Assembly (NCBI GenBank): GCA_964585385.1 | Contig: CAZPDP010000001.1 | Coordinates: forward strand, 124,001 to 188,000 | Source: JAGXLC01 sp964585385 | Lineage (GTDB): Bacteria > Bacteroidota > Bacteroidia > Bacteroidales > UBA12077 | Length of the DNA stretch: 64,000 bases | Direction: 5' to 3' | Part shown: positions 17,241 to 26,157 of the stretch, piece after piece | Numbering within the stretch: the stretch's first letter is position 1 | How the letters are laid out: each line of letters opens with the position of its first letter | Translations under genes and position numbers: made by a program | Notes under the pieces: generated by a model | Told to the model about the DNA's origin: nothing | Seen by the model: the letters and a program-made list of their open reading frames with translations, nothing else | Databases searched by the model: none

Positions 17241-18536
17241 ATGATCTTTTCAATATCATGGAAAAATATTTGGAGAAACCGGATGCGCAGTCTAATTGTA
17301 ATGATTGCCGTTACTATCGGTATGATCGGTGGTATTTTCTCCTCTGCTGTCTTTAAGGGTATGTCGGAAAGGAGGGTAGAGGAGGCGATTAAATATGAGG
17401 TTTCCCATATTCAGATACATCACCCTAAGTTTATGGAGAACCAGGAACTTGCTTATTCTATTCCTAATTCTGATAAAATGGCTGAGGAACTGGAGAATAT
17501 GCCTGAAGTAAAATCAGTAAGTAAGCGCCTGGAGATACCTGTAATGATAAAATCTTCTGCATCAGGTACTGGCGTTCAATTGCTGGGTATTAATCCGGAC
17601 CACGAAAAAAGGGTTACAGCCATTAATAATGCGGTTTATGATAGTGCTGGTGTTATTGAGAATTTAGGCTATACTGATGCAGAAAGAATAAAGAAATTTG
17701 TAGATGACAGTTGCGGCCATTATTTTGGAAAAGACACCCGTTACAAGCAGATTGTAATTGGGGAGAGCCTGGCTGAACAATTGAAAGTGGATATCAAATC
17801 CAAACTTGTAATAAATCTACAGACTGCCGATGGTAGCCTGACCGGTGGGGTCTTTCGTGTAGCCGGAATTTACAGGATTACAAACTCAGCATTTGAAAAT
17901 ACGGTTGCATTTGTTGATAAAAATGACCTGGCCTCTCTTCTGGGTTTGGAAGATGGCTCCACTCATGAAATAGCTATTAGATTGAATGAAGGTTACGACA
18001 CGAAACCCTTCCTGGATAAACTAAAATCCAAATATAGTGATTTAAGCGTTATGTCATGGAAGGATATTCAGCCTGAGCTTGGTATGATTACTGAATTTAT
18101 GGATGTAATGTTGTATTTTCTGATGGTAATTATACTGTTGGCCCTGGGATTTGGAATAGTTAATACCATGCTTATGGTCGTTATGGAGCGGGTTAAAGAA
18201 CTGGGTATGCTGATGGCAATTGGAATGAACCGGGTAAGAGTATTCTCCATGATTATGCTCGAGACCATTTTTCTCTCTATAACAGGAGGAGTCATTGGGA
18301 TGGTTCTGGCAGCTCTGTTAATTAAGTATTACGGGAAGGTCGGTATTGATCTTAAAGCTTTCTCCCAGGGTTTTGAGGCCGTTGGATATAATCCGGTTTT
18401 ATACCCGGAAATAGGCATTGAGTTTTACCTGACCATTACCGGCCTTATTATATTAACAGCCATAGTTGCTTCTGTTTACCCGGCTTTAAAGGCCTTGAAG
18501 CTCAAACCTGCAGAAGCTTTACGCATCGAAATTTAA
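17241..18536 (+). CDS. ABC transporter permease, FtsX/LolC-E family (second)
   Basis: 431 residues, paralogous to the preceding permease: basic N-terminus and first helix (WKNIWRNRMRSLIVMIAVTIG), a periplasmic domain (about 40-285), then FtsX helices with the coupling loop MVVMERVKELGMLMAIGMNR and a final helix before KPAEALRIEI. It starts 27 bases after the first permease. Two different permeases plus one ATPase imply a LolCDE-like heterodimer. Confidence 0.9.
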   Translation: MIFSISWKNIWRNRMRSLIVMIAVTIGMIGGIFSSAVFKGMSERRVEEAIKYEVSHIQIHHPKFMENQELAYSIPNSDKMAEELENMPEVKSVSKRLEIPVMIKSSASGTGVQLLGINPDHEKRVTAINNAVYDSAGVIENLGYTDAERIKKFVDDSCGHYFGKDTRYKQIVIGESLAEQLKVDIKSKLVINLQTADGSLTGGVFRVAGIYRITNSAFENTVAFVDKNDLASLLGLEDGSTHEIAIRLNEGYDTKPFLDKLKSKYSDLSVMSWKDIQPELGMITEFMDVMLYFLMVIILLALGFGIVNTMLMVVMERVKELGMLMAIGMNRVRVFSMIMLETIFLSITGGVIGMVLAALLIKYYGKVGIDLKAFSQGFEAVGYNPVLYPEIGIEFYLTITGLIILTAIVASVYPALKALKLKPAEALRIEI

Positions 18537-18561
18537 ATTAAAGATTTAAAATAATTACGCC

Positions 18562-19254
18562 ATGAAAATATTAGATATTAGAAACGTGCATAAGATTTAT
18601 AATGAAACAGAAGTCCAGGTACATGCAGTTAATGGAGTAAACCTTGAATTTGAGAAAGGAGAGTTCGCTGCTATCGTTGGTCCTTCCGGAAGCGGAAAAA
18701 CAACTTTACTGAATATGATAGGTGGTCTGGATCAACCAACTTCCGGGGAAATAATAGTGAACAATTCGAATATTGGAGATTTGAAACCATCAAAATTAAT
18801 TGATTTCAGGATGCATAACATTGGTTTTGTTTTCCAGGCCTACAACCTGATTCCTGTTTTAACAGCCAAAGAAAATGTTGAATTCATTATGCATTTACAG
18901 GGCAGGCCCAGAAAAGAACGGGATGCCCGTGCTAAAGAACTTCTGGAAGCTGTTGGTTTGGGAGACAGAGTGGACTCAAGACCCAGTAAGCTATCTGGTG
19001 GACAGCAGCAAAGGGTTGCTGTCGCACGAGCCCTGGCTTCCAAGCCTAAGTTTGTGCTGGCCGATGAGCCAACTGCAAACCTGGATTCTAAATCAACAGA
19101 AACTTTACTCGATATAATGGAAAGGCTGAATGAAGAGGAGCAGATTACGTTTGTTTTTTCTACGCACGATCAAAGGGTGGTAAAAAAAGCAAGGCGAGTC
19201 ATAACGATTGAAGATGGTAAAGTAAAAGAAGATAAAGTACCTGAAAAAGTATAA
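18562..19254 (+). CDS. ABC transporter ATP-binding protein, LolD/MacB type
   Basis: 230 residues with every ATPase motif intact: Walker A GPSGSGKTTLL (about 40-50), Q-loop VFQAYNL, signature LSGGQQQRVAVARAL, Walker B FVLADEPTANLD and the switch histidine STHD. The sequence belongs to the LolD/FtsE/MacB subgroup that energises mechanotransmission permeases. It follows the second permease by 25 bases and completes the transporter. Confidence 0.95.
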   Translation: MKILDIRNVHKIYNETEVQVHAVNGVNLEFEKGEFAAIVGPSGSGKTTLLNMIGGLDQPTSGEIIVNNSNIGDLKPSKLIDFRMHNIGFVFQAYNLIPVLTAKENVEFIMHLQGRPRKERDARAKELLEAVGLGDRVDSRPSKLSGGQQQRVAVARALASKPKFVLADEPTANLDSKSTETLLDIMERLNEEEQITFVFSTHDQRVVKKARRVITIEDGKVKEDKVPEKV

Positions 19255-19355
19255 AATTTTTTTAAGTATTGAAAAACTATGAAGGAACAAGAAAGTGAAA
19301 TATCTTATTCATTTTCCGGAACTTCATTCAATTGAGAAAGTAAAAATTTAAAAAA

Positions 19356-20555
19356 ATGAGAATTATTTTATTATTCATAGTCTTTCTATCGCTTATTTTT
19401 CCCTGTAAGGTTTATAGTCAGTTTGATAATGATAAGCAAAGTGTCACATTAAACGGTTATGTAAAATATATGAATACGGTAATGGATCCACCGGATTATA
19501 TGCTAACTTATATTGGAATGCCAGATGATGCATGGATAAATGAGAGTATGTTCCATAACAGGTTAAACTTTAGGTGGTATGCTTCCAATTCATTTACAGC
19601 AGCTATGGAAGTCCGTAACAGGCTTATATACGGTGATTTTGTGGAGAGTTTCCCTGGTTATAAAGACCTTATAGAACAGGATAGGGGCTATTTTGACGGA
19701 CTGACGAATAATATTATTGATGAAGATGCTTATTTACTGAATACATCCATTGACCGTTTGTGGGTAAATTACAGGAAGGGCAATTTTGAAGCCAGGATTG
19801 GCCGCCAGCGCATTAACTGGGGTCAGGCTTATGTCTGGAATCCTAATGATATCTTTAATGCTTATTCATTTTTTGATTTTGATTACGAAGAAAGACCTGG
19901 AAGCGATGCTATTCGATTACAATATTTCCCATCTTTTACTTCTTCTGCAGAATTGGTAGTTAAAATGGATAGCGATGAAAAATTGACGGCTGCTGGTTAC
20001 TATCGTTTTAATCAATGGGGTTATGATTTCCAGCTCATTGGTGGAATGCTTAAGGAAGAAGACTATGTTGCAGGGCTGGGATGGTCTGGTAATATTAGTG
20101 ATGCCGGTTTTAATGGAGAACTCACTTATCTGCATCCTTATGGCGATTTGGGACTAGATGAAGGGGTGCTCCTGTCCACAGTATCATCGAATTATATGTT
20201 TGATAATTCCTTGTTTGTTCAGGTTGAAGGATATTACAACGGGTACTATAAACAAATGAATATCAACGCATTTTCTGATTTATATTACCAGTCCATGTCA
20301 GTCAAAACACTGTCATTTAGTGAATTTTCATGGTTTGGACAGCTTTCTTATCCTGTACATCCATTGATAAATGCATCTGCAGCATTCATGTATTATCCCG
20401 ATATTGAAGGGTACTTCTTTAATCCTTCTCTGAAGTATTCTCTATCTGATAATACCGAGTTATCTGCTCATGCCCAGTTTTTTAACGGAAAATTCAGTGG
20501 AGATACTAAAGAAAAAATAAATTTCTTATTTTTCCGGTTTAAATGGAGTTTTTAA
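19356..20555 (+). CDS. Outer membrane beta-barrel protein of the LolA-ABC operon
   Basis: 399 residues with a signal peptide ending KVYSQ, alternating beta-strand pattern throughout, and a C-terminal aromatic strand (FFRFKWSF) as required by the BAM machinery. Conserved-looking blocks are IGRQRINWGQAYVWNPNDIFNAY near residue 150 and TELSAHAQFFNG near the end. The R-x-x-I-N-W-G-x-x-x-x-W-N-P-x-D motif resembles barrels of the DUF1302 kind that accompany LolA-like and transporter genes in proteobacteria. It is the probable outer membrane exit or receiver of the system. It starts 101 bases after the ATPase gene and is in the same direction. Confidence 0.75.
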   Translation: MRIILLFIVFLSLIFPCKVYSQFDNDKQSVTLNGYVKYMNTVMDPPDYMLTYIGMPDDAWINESMFHNRLNFRWYASNSFTAAMEVRNRLIYGDFVESFPGYKDLIEQDRGYFDGLTNNIIDEDAYLLNTSIDRLWVNYRKGNFEARIGRQRINWGQAYVWNPNDIFNAYSFFDFDYEERPGSDAIRLQYFPSFTSSAELVVKMDSDEKLTAAGYYRFNQWGYDFQLIGGMLKEEDYVAGLGWSGNISDAGFNGELTYLHPYGDLGLDEGVLLSTVSSNYMFDNSLFVQVEGYYNGYYKQMNINAFSDLYYQSMSVKTLSFSEFSWFGQLSYPVHPLINASAAFMYYPDIEGYFFNPSLKYSLSDNTELSAHAQFFNGKFSGDTKEKINFLFFRFKWSF

Positions 20556-20558
20556 TTT

Positions 20559-21896
20559 ATGATGAATTGGGATCAATTGCTTTCAGCCAAAAGATTTGGA
20601 CTTGAAGAAAGAGAAGTTACAAACACTGCGGATGCTCGTTCACAATTTCAGCGGGATTTTGACAGGGTAATCTTTTCCTCACCTTTCCGCCGGCTTCAGA
20701 ACAAGACACAGGTATTTCCACTTCCTGGAAGTATTTTTGTTCATAACCGGCTTACTCATAGTTTAGAGGTTGCCAGTGTAGGAAGATCTATGGCAAACCT
20801 GATTGCATTGAGATTGCAAGATAATCAGGAGATTGAAAATAAGGAAGTTTTGAATGAATTGGGTTCGATTGTCGCAGCTGCCTGTCTTTGCCATGATATG
20901 GGGAATCCTCCTTTCGGACATGCCGGTGAAGATGCGATTTCGAAGTTTTTTAGAGAGGGTAGTGGAAAAGAACTAAAAGAAAAAGTAAAACCTGTTGAAT
21001 GGCTGGATTTGGTGAATTTTGAAGGAAATGCGAATGCTTTGCGATTGCTGACACATCAATTTCATGGAAGGAGAAAAGGCGGATTTGCTCTGACATATAC
21101 AACTTTAGCTTCCCTCATTAAATATCCTTTTGGATCTGAGGTAAATCCTGATAAAGCAAAATATGGATATTTCCAGTCTGAAAAAGATACTTTTCTAAAA
21201 ATAGCCCATGAGCTGGGTCTTGAGAAGTTAAAGACAAATCCTGACATATATGCCCGTCATCCTCTGGTATATTTGATTGAAGCTGCCGATGACATTTGTT
21301 ATGAAATTATGGATATTGAAGATGCCCATAAACTCGGAATTCTGGATACTGAGCAAACTTTTAAGCTGTTATTGAATTTCTTCTCTGAAAGTAATGATAA
21401 TGAGTTTTTTAAATTAAAAGATGAAGTTTTTACAGAGGTAAAAGATACAAATGAAAGGGTCGCCTATCTTAGGGCATCTGTAATCAATAAACTGGTAAAT
21501 GAGACTGTCTCCATTTTTCTTAATAATTATCAGAGCATTATGTTGGGTAATTTCCAAAGTAACCTGATAGATAAGCTTTCCGGTATATCAGAAAAGGCTT
21601 TCCGGGTTTGTAAAAAACTGGCTATTGAAGACATTTATAATCACCAGTCTGTGGTAAAAATTGAACTTACAGGCTATAATATCCTGGGAACTTTAATGGA
21701 GGAATACCTATACGCTGTTACTCATCCGGAATCAAAATATTCAAAGAAATTGCTGGCATTTCTGCCAATGCAATTCCGGGTAGATGATACAGCAAACCTC
21801 TATGAAAAAACAAGATCTGTCATTGACTTTGTATCCGGAATGACAGATCTGTATGCTGTTGATTTGTATAAAGATATAAAAGGGATCCGGATTTAA
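20559..21896 (+). CDS. dgt: Deoxyguanosinetriphosphate triphosphohydrolase-like protein
   Basis: 445 residues of the dNTPase HD superfamily, hydrolysing dGTP (or other dNTPs) to the nucleoside and triphosphate. The motifs are FRRLQNKTQVFP at the start, NRLTHSLEVASVGRS (His), CLCHDMGNPPFGHAGE (HD), FEGNAQ-like FEGNANALR, and the EAADDICYEIMDIEDA metal/substrate block. Two adjacent ATGs (20559, 20562) could serve. It begins 3 bases after the barrel gene stop, so it may be read from the same transcript, but it looks functionally unrelated. It ends convergent with the S41 protease gene. Confidence 0.93.
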   Translation: MMNWDQLLSAKRFGLEEREVTNTADARSQFQRDFDRVIFSSPFRRLQNKTQVFPLPGSIFVHNRLTHSLEVASVGRSMANLIALRLQDNQEIENKEVLNELGSIVAAACLCHDMGNPPFGHAGEDAISKFFREGSGKELKEKVKPVEWLDLVNFEGNANALRLLTHQFHGRRKGGFALTYTTLASLIKYPFGSEVNPDKAKYGYFQSEKDTFLKIAHELGLEKLKTNPDIYARHPLVYLIEAADDICYEIMDIEDAHKLGILDTEQTFKLLLNFFSESNDNEFFKLKDEVFTEVKDTNERVAYLRASVINKLVNETVSIFLNNYQSIMLGNFQSNLIDKLSGISEKAFRVCKKLAIEDIYNHQSVVKIELTGYNILGTLMEEYLYAVTHPESKYSKKLLAFLPMQFRVDDTANLYEKTRSVIDFVSGMTDLYAVDLYKDIKGIRI

Positions 21897-21901
21897 CCCG
21901 G

Positions 21902-23503
21902 CTATTTTTTCAGGATTTTTTGTTCATATTTCTCCCAGTTATTAAGAACTTCATTGGCTTTAATAAATGTTTTGTCATTTTTGTTGATTACCTGGAAGTA
22001 TTCACTCATCTCCCATAAATCTCTTGCAATTAGGGCTTTTACATGAAGTTTCAGTTCCTCTTCTGATTCCTTAATATTTTTCTCTGAGGTTTCCAATCCT
22101 TCATTACCTGCATATTTTGCTAATTCTTTAATGATATTTTCCGTTACTTTAAAGCTTTGTTCATATACTTTAAATTCAGGATATTTTGACCTCAACTTTT
22201 CTCTGTTTTCATCGATATACTTTAATACAAAGGAGTTAAGAATGCCTCTTCTGACAAGGCTGTCGAAATAGTCTGTGTATCTTGTTGTGTCAATAGGGAT
22301 GAAAATATCTGGTGTAATACCGCCGCCACCATAAACAGTCCTCTCTGTTTTACGTGTAAGATATTTTAATGAATCCGGGAAATTTATGCTATCCGCACTA
22401 ATCATTTCTCCCGTATCGAATCGTTTCCACAATTCATTAGCGTACTCTTTTTTCCCATTATCATAAGGTTTTTGGATTACTCTGCCTGTGGGTGTATGAT
22501 ACCTGGCTATTGTCAGCCTTATCATTGAACCATCAGGTAATGAAACCGGACGTTGAACGAGTCCTTTACCAAAAGATCTCCTGCCTATAATAATGCCTCG
22601 ATCCCAATCTTGCATGGCGCCTGCAACGATTTCGCTCGCAGAAGCTGAACCTTCATCTATAAGAATGACTACATTTTCAGTTTCAGTCACTCCTTTTTCT
22701 GTGGCATGATTGTTTTGTCTGTCCACATTTCGTCCTTCTGTATAAACAATTAATTTTTTGTCCTCCAGGAATTCATCAGCAAGTTCGATAGCCTGTTCAA
22801 GGTATCCACCTCCATTTCCTCTGAGATCGAGGATAAATGAGTTTGCACCTTTTGATTTCAATTCCTTTGCAGCTTCAGTAAATTCATCATCGGTGGTCTG
22901 GGCAAAACGATTCAGTTTGATATAACCTGTGTTATCATCTGCCATATAAGCTGCGTCCCGGCTATGGATTGGAATTTTATCCCTTGTGATTGTAAAGTCT
23001 AGCAGTTTATTCAGGCCTGGCCTTTTAACTTTAACGTTAACTTTTGTACCTTTTTCTCCCAATAATCTGTCTCGTACTCCATTTGTCGAAATTCCCGTTC
23101 CTGCCACATTTTCATCTTCTATTTCAACTATTCTGTCACCGGCCCTGAGACCAACTTTTTCAGATGGTCCTCCAGGAATAGGAGAGATAACGTAAATGGT
23201 ATCCTTGTAAATATTGAATTGAATTCCTATTCCTTCAAAATTACCTTGTAAAGGTTCGTTCATTTCTTTTACTTCTTCTTTAGTAAGGTAGGTAGTGTGA
23301 GGATCTAAGTCTTCAATTATTTCTTTAATGGCTTTTTCAACAAGTTTGGCTCGGTTTACAGAATCAATGTAGTAATTATCAATAAAGTGAAGCGCTTTGC
23401 CAAACTTATACATGTCTTCGTTGAATATCTGGGCTGATGCTTTTAATGGCAGACCTAGTATTAGACCCAGAATTATTATGGAAAGTAGTTGCTTGATTCT
23501 CAT
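21902..23503 (-). CDS. S41 family carboxyl-terminal processing protease
   Basis: About 533 residues with a signal or anchor sequence (LLSIIILGLILGLPLKASAQ), a PDZ domain (residues about 80-165; GPSEKVGLRAGDRIVEI) and the S41 catalytic core: SFILDLRGNGGG, the nucleophile in DEGSASASEIVAGAMQDW, and the general-base lysine in RSFGKGLVQ. It probably cleaves the C-termini of periplasmic proteins. ATG 23503 is chosen because it opens the signal sequence; longer frames run into the upstream SiaC gene. The gene lies 10 bases downstream of siaC and 447 bases from siaB, so it is likely co-transcribed with them. Confidence 0.93.
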   Translation of the reverse strand: MRIKQLLSIIILGLILGLPLKASAQIFNEDMYKFGKALHFIDNYYIDSVNRAKLVEKAIKEIIEDLDPHTTYLTKEEVKEMNEPLQGNFEGIGIQFNIYKDTIYVISPIPGGPSEKVGLRAGDRIVEIEDENVAGTGISTNGVRDRLLGEKGTKVNVKVKRPGLNKLLDFTITRDKIPIHSRDAAYMADDNTGYIKLNRFAQTTDDEFTEAAKELKSKGANSFILDLRGNGGGYLEQAIELADEFLEDKKLIVYTEGRNVDRQNNHATEKGVTETENVVILIDEGSASASEIVAGAMQDWDRGIIIGRRSFGKGLVQRPVSLPDGSMIRLTIARYHTPTGRVIQKPYDNGKKEYANELWKRFDTGEMISADSINFPDSLKYLTRKTERTVYGGGGITPDIFIPIDTTRYTDYFDSLVRRGILNSFVLKYIDENREKLRSKYPEFKVYEQSFKVTENIIKELAKYAGNEGLETSEKNIKESEEELKLHVKALIARDLWEMSEYFQVINKNDKTFIKANEVLNNWEKYEQKILKK

Positions 23504-23513
23504 AAAATAAATA

Positions 23514-23927
23514 TTAGTTGTTTCTTGATAGAAATTTAAACGGTATATTAATGATCTCACTGAAATCTTCACCATCTTCCAGAATTTGATCATCCAAATC
23601 ATCATAATACCAGAAAATATTAATATTTAATCTTTGATTAAAAAGCTTCTTAAAGTTGGAGATAATCTGGAATATGTATTTTGATGAGGATGAATTCATG
23701 TATTTAAAATCAAATGCAATGATAAAAGTTTCATTGAGCAGTTTGTTTTGGTCAAATTTTTCAAGCACCTCGTTTACATAGTTTTCAACCCAGCTGAGTA
23801 AGGGTTCATAAAATTCGTAAGAGTCTTCTGGTCTGGATACTCCTGAGAATTCAAATTTTTGTTTTGAAGGGTCCAGATCTACTTTTGGAGTATAGTTCGT
23901 TGGCTCCTTAAATATTTTTTCAGCCAT
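23514..23927 (-). CDS. SiaC-family regulatory phosphoprotein (DUF1987), paralogue 1
   Basis: 137 residues. SiaC proteins are switch partners phosphorylated by the SiaB kinase. The family layout is visible: FEFSGVSRPEDSYEFYEP near residue 25-42, a central strand ending in the phospho-site, and the acidic DDLDDQILEDGEDFSEII near 110. In the conserved YFNTxSSK motif this copy reads YMNSSSSK, with Ser79 where the phosphorylated threonine normally stands. It follows siaB by 11 bases. Confidence 0.88.
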   Translation of the reverse strand: MAEKIFKEPTNYTPKVDLDPSKQKFEFSGVSRPEDSYEFYEPLLSWVENYVNEVLEKFDQNKLLNETFIIAFDFKYMNSSSSKYIFQIISNFKKLFNQRLNINIFWYYDDLDDQILEDGEDFSEIINIPFKFLSRNN

Positions 23928-23938
23928 AGTTATTCCCT

Positions 23939-24457
23939 CTATTTTGATGAAATAGTGATTGCTATTGTGTAATAGTATACATTATCTTCTATATGTTCAA
24001 TTGTATAGGAGATTTTATTTTTTGAGACTCTGGCCATTTTCATTATACCGAGACCGGCGCCCCTTTGATTGTCATAAATCCCCTCAGACATAGTATTTTT
24101 ATATAGGTCTTTTAGTTCTTCGTATTCCAGTCTGTTTATAAGTTCTATTTTGTTTTTAAGAGGTTTAATATCTCTTTTAAGTATTGGATTTCCTGACTCC
24201 AGGATATAATCTGAATTTTCCCTTCGCAAAATGAATTTCGGACTGGCATTTATTCCTTCAAGATCCTTCTCATTGAGGCTTTCTATGTATTTGTAATTGT
24301 TTTCAAGGATTTCAACCATTAGAGTCAGAATCTTCCTGAATAAAGCCTTGTTAATATTAAATTTTTCCCTCTTTTTACCAAATTCTTCAATGATCTCACC
24401 TGTAACTTCGTAGCTGAAATTGCCATAGTAACTTATTATTTCTTGTTGGTGATCCAT
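23939..24457 (-). CDS. SiaB-family protein kinase (DUF6272)
   Basis: 172 residues with a GHKL-type ATP-binding fold. The N-box is VEILENNYKY (48-57) and the G-box is RGAGLGIMKMAR (132-143), followed by the closing strands. SiaB phosphorylates SiaC at a threonine and is opposed by a PP2C phosphatase (SiaA); in Pseudomonas the cycle controls the diguanylate cyclase SiaD and aggregation. No siaA or siaD is in this window. The gene heads the leftward siaB-siaC-S41 unit. Confidence 0.85.
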   Translation of the reverse strand: MDHQQEIISYYGNFSYEVTGEIIEEFGKKREKFNINKALFRKILTLMVEILENNYKYIESLNEKDLEGINASPKFILRRENSDYILESGNPILKRDIKPLKNKIELINRLEYEELKDLYKNTMSEGIYDNQRGAGLGIMKMARVSKNKISYTIEHIEDNVYYYTIAITISSK

Positions 24458-24500
24458 TTAATTATTTAACTATTTTTTACAAATAAATGATATATTTTGT

Positions 24501-26030
24501 TTATTCCCATTCAATGGTCGAAGGTGGTTTTGAACTTATATCATAGACTACCCGGTTGATTCCTTTTACTCTGTTAATTATTTTGCTCGATATTTCAGCA
24601 AGAAATTCATTGGGAAGATGAGCCCAATCTGCAGTCATACCATCGGTAGAGGTTACCGCTCTTAGAGCAGCCACATTTTCATAGGTCCTTTCATCACCCA
24701 TAACCCCAACTGACTGTATTGGCAGAAGTATCGTGGCGGCCTGCCAGACTTTGTCGTAAAGGTTATGGTCAGTAAGACCCTGGATGAAAATATGATCGGC
24801 TTCCTGCAATAGTGAAATTTTTTCGGGTGTTACGTCGCCTAATATTCTTATACCCAGACCTGGTCCGGGGAAAGGATGACGAGATATCAACTCATTTTTA
24901 ACACCAATACTGGCGCCTACTTTTCTGACTTCGTCTTTGAAAAGGAGTCGTAAAGGTTCAACAACTTTTAAATTCATCTCATCTGGCAAACCTCCCACAT
25001 TGTGATGGGATTTTATTGTTACGGAGGGTCCGTTTACAGAGACAGATTCAATTACATCGGGATATATCGTACCTTGAGCCAACCATTTTATATCTTTGAT
25101 TTTTTCAGCTTCTTGTTCAAATACCTCAATGAAATTCCGGCCGATAATTTTTCTCTTTTCTTCAGGATCCACCACACCTTTTAGATCGTTGTAAAATTTT
25201 TCTTTAGCATCAACACCTATGACATTCAATCCCATATCTTTATATGAATCCAGCACATTCTCAAATTCATTTTTTCTGAGAAGTCCATTATCAACAAAAA
25301 TGCAGGTTAAGTTTTTTCCTATTGCCTGATGAAGCAAGGTTGCAGTAACTGAAGAATCAACTCCTCCTGACAACCCAAGAATTACTTTATCGTTACCTAA
25401 TTTTTCTTTGAGTTCTTTAATGGTGCTTTCAGCAAAAACCTGCGGGGTCCAGTCCTGTTTACATCCACAAATATTTACCACAAAATTTTTGAGAATCTGT
25501 TTACCTTCAACGGTATGATATACCTCCGGGTGAAATTGTATACCAAAGGTGGGTTCCTTTTCATTCCTGAATGCTCCTACCTCAACGTCCCGCGTACTCG
25601 CCCCGATGTGGTAATTTTCAGGAAGCTTGTCAATGCTGTCACCATGAGACATCCAAACTTGTGTATTATTCTGTACATTTTTCAGCAGTTCAAAATCTGG
25701 ATCGATATAATCAAGATTCGCTCTTCCATACTCCCTTGTTTTAGAGTAAACTACATCACCACCATAATTTTTGGCAATGTATTGAGCGCCGTAGCAAATA
25801 CCTAAAATTGGTACTTTCCCTTTTATTTTGTCCACATCTACAGCCGGAGCATTTTTATCTTTCACAGAAAAGGGGCTTCCTGAGAGGATAACACCTTTTA
25901 TACTGGAATCTAAATTTGGTATTTTATTGAAAGGATAAATTTCGCAATAAACATTTAATTCTCTCACTCTTCTAGCTATCAATTGTGTGTACTGAGAACC
26001 AAAATCTAAAATAACTATTCGATCCTGCAT
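24501..26030 (-). CDS. guaA: GMP synthase (glutamine-hydrolysing)
   Basis: 509 residues converting XMP, ATP and glutamine to GMP. The N-terminal class I amidotransferase has the nucleophile in LGICYGAQYIAKNYGG (near 78), and the His/Glu in GIQFHPEVYHT. The ATP pyrophosphatase domain has the P-loop LGLSGGVDSSVTATLLHQAI, and the C-terminal dimerisation domain ends KPPSTIEWE. Length and motifs are normal. It has no visible partner. A candidate minus-strand -7 element overlaps the terminator of the upstream peptidase gene. Confidence 0.98.
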   Translation of the reverse strand: MQDRIVILDFGSQYTQLIARRVRELNVYCEIYPFNKIPNLDSSIKGVILSGSPFSVKDKNAPAVDVDKIKGKVPILGICYGAQYIAKNYGGDVVYSKTREYGRANLDYIDPDFELLKNVQNNTQVWMSHGDSIDKLPENYHIGASTRDVEVGAFRNEKEPTFGIQFHPEVYHTVEGKQILKNFVVNICGCKQDWTPQVFAESTIKELKEKLGNDKVILGLSGGVDSSVTATLLHQAIGKNLTCIFVDNGLLRKNEFENVLDSYKDMGLNVIGVDAKEKFYNDLKGVVDPEEKRKIIGRNFIEVFEQEAEKIKDIKWLAQGTIYPDVIESVSVNGPSVTIKSHHNVGGLPDEMNLKVVEPLRLLFKDEVRKVGASIGVKNELISRHPFPGPGLGIRILGDVTPEKISLLQEADHIFIQGLTDHNLYDKVWQAATILLPIQSVGVMGDERTYENVAALRAVTSTDGMTADWAHLPNEFLAEISSKIINRVKGINRVVYDISSKPPSTIEWE

Positions 26031-26068
26031 ATTTAAATTTATGGAAGTTAAATAATTTGAATTTGAGA

Positions 26069-26104
26069 CAAAAATAGGGAATTCTGACCGAATTCCCTAT
26101 TTTA
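26069..26104 (-). terminator. Rho-independent terminator after the C1 peptidase gene
   Basis: A 13-bp stem (arms 26072-26084 and 26090-26102, loop TGACC) containing AATAGGGAATTC is followed on the minus strand by a T-run. It sits between the C1 peptidase stop and guaA. Confidence 0.8.
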
Positions 26105-26157
26105 ACGATAAGAAATAAGTTGTGTGTTAAGATGTTGGTATACAGCTTTTTGTTCAA

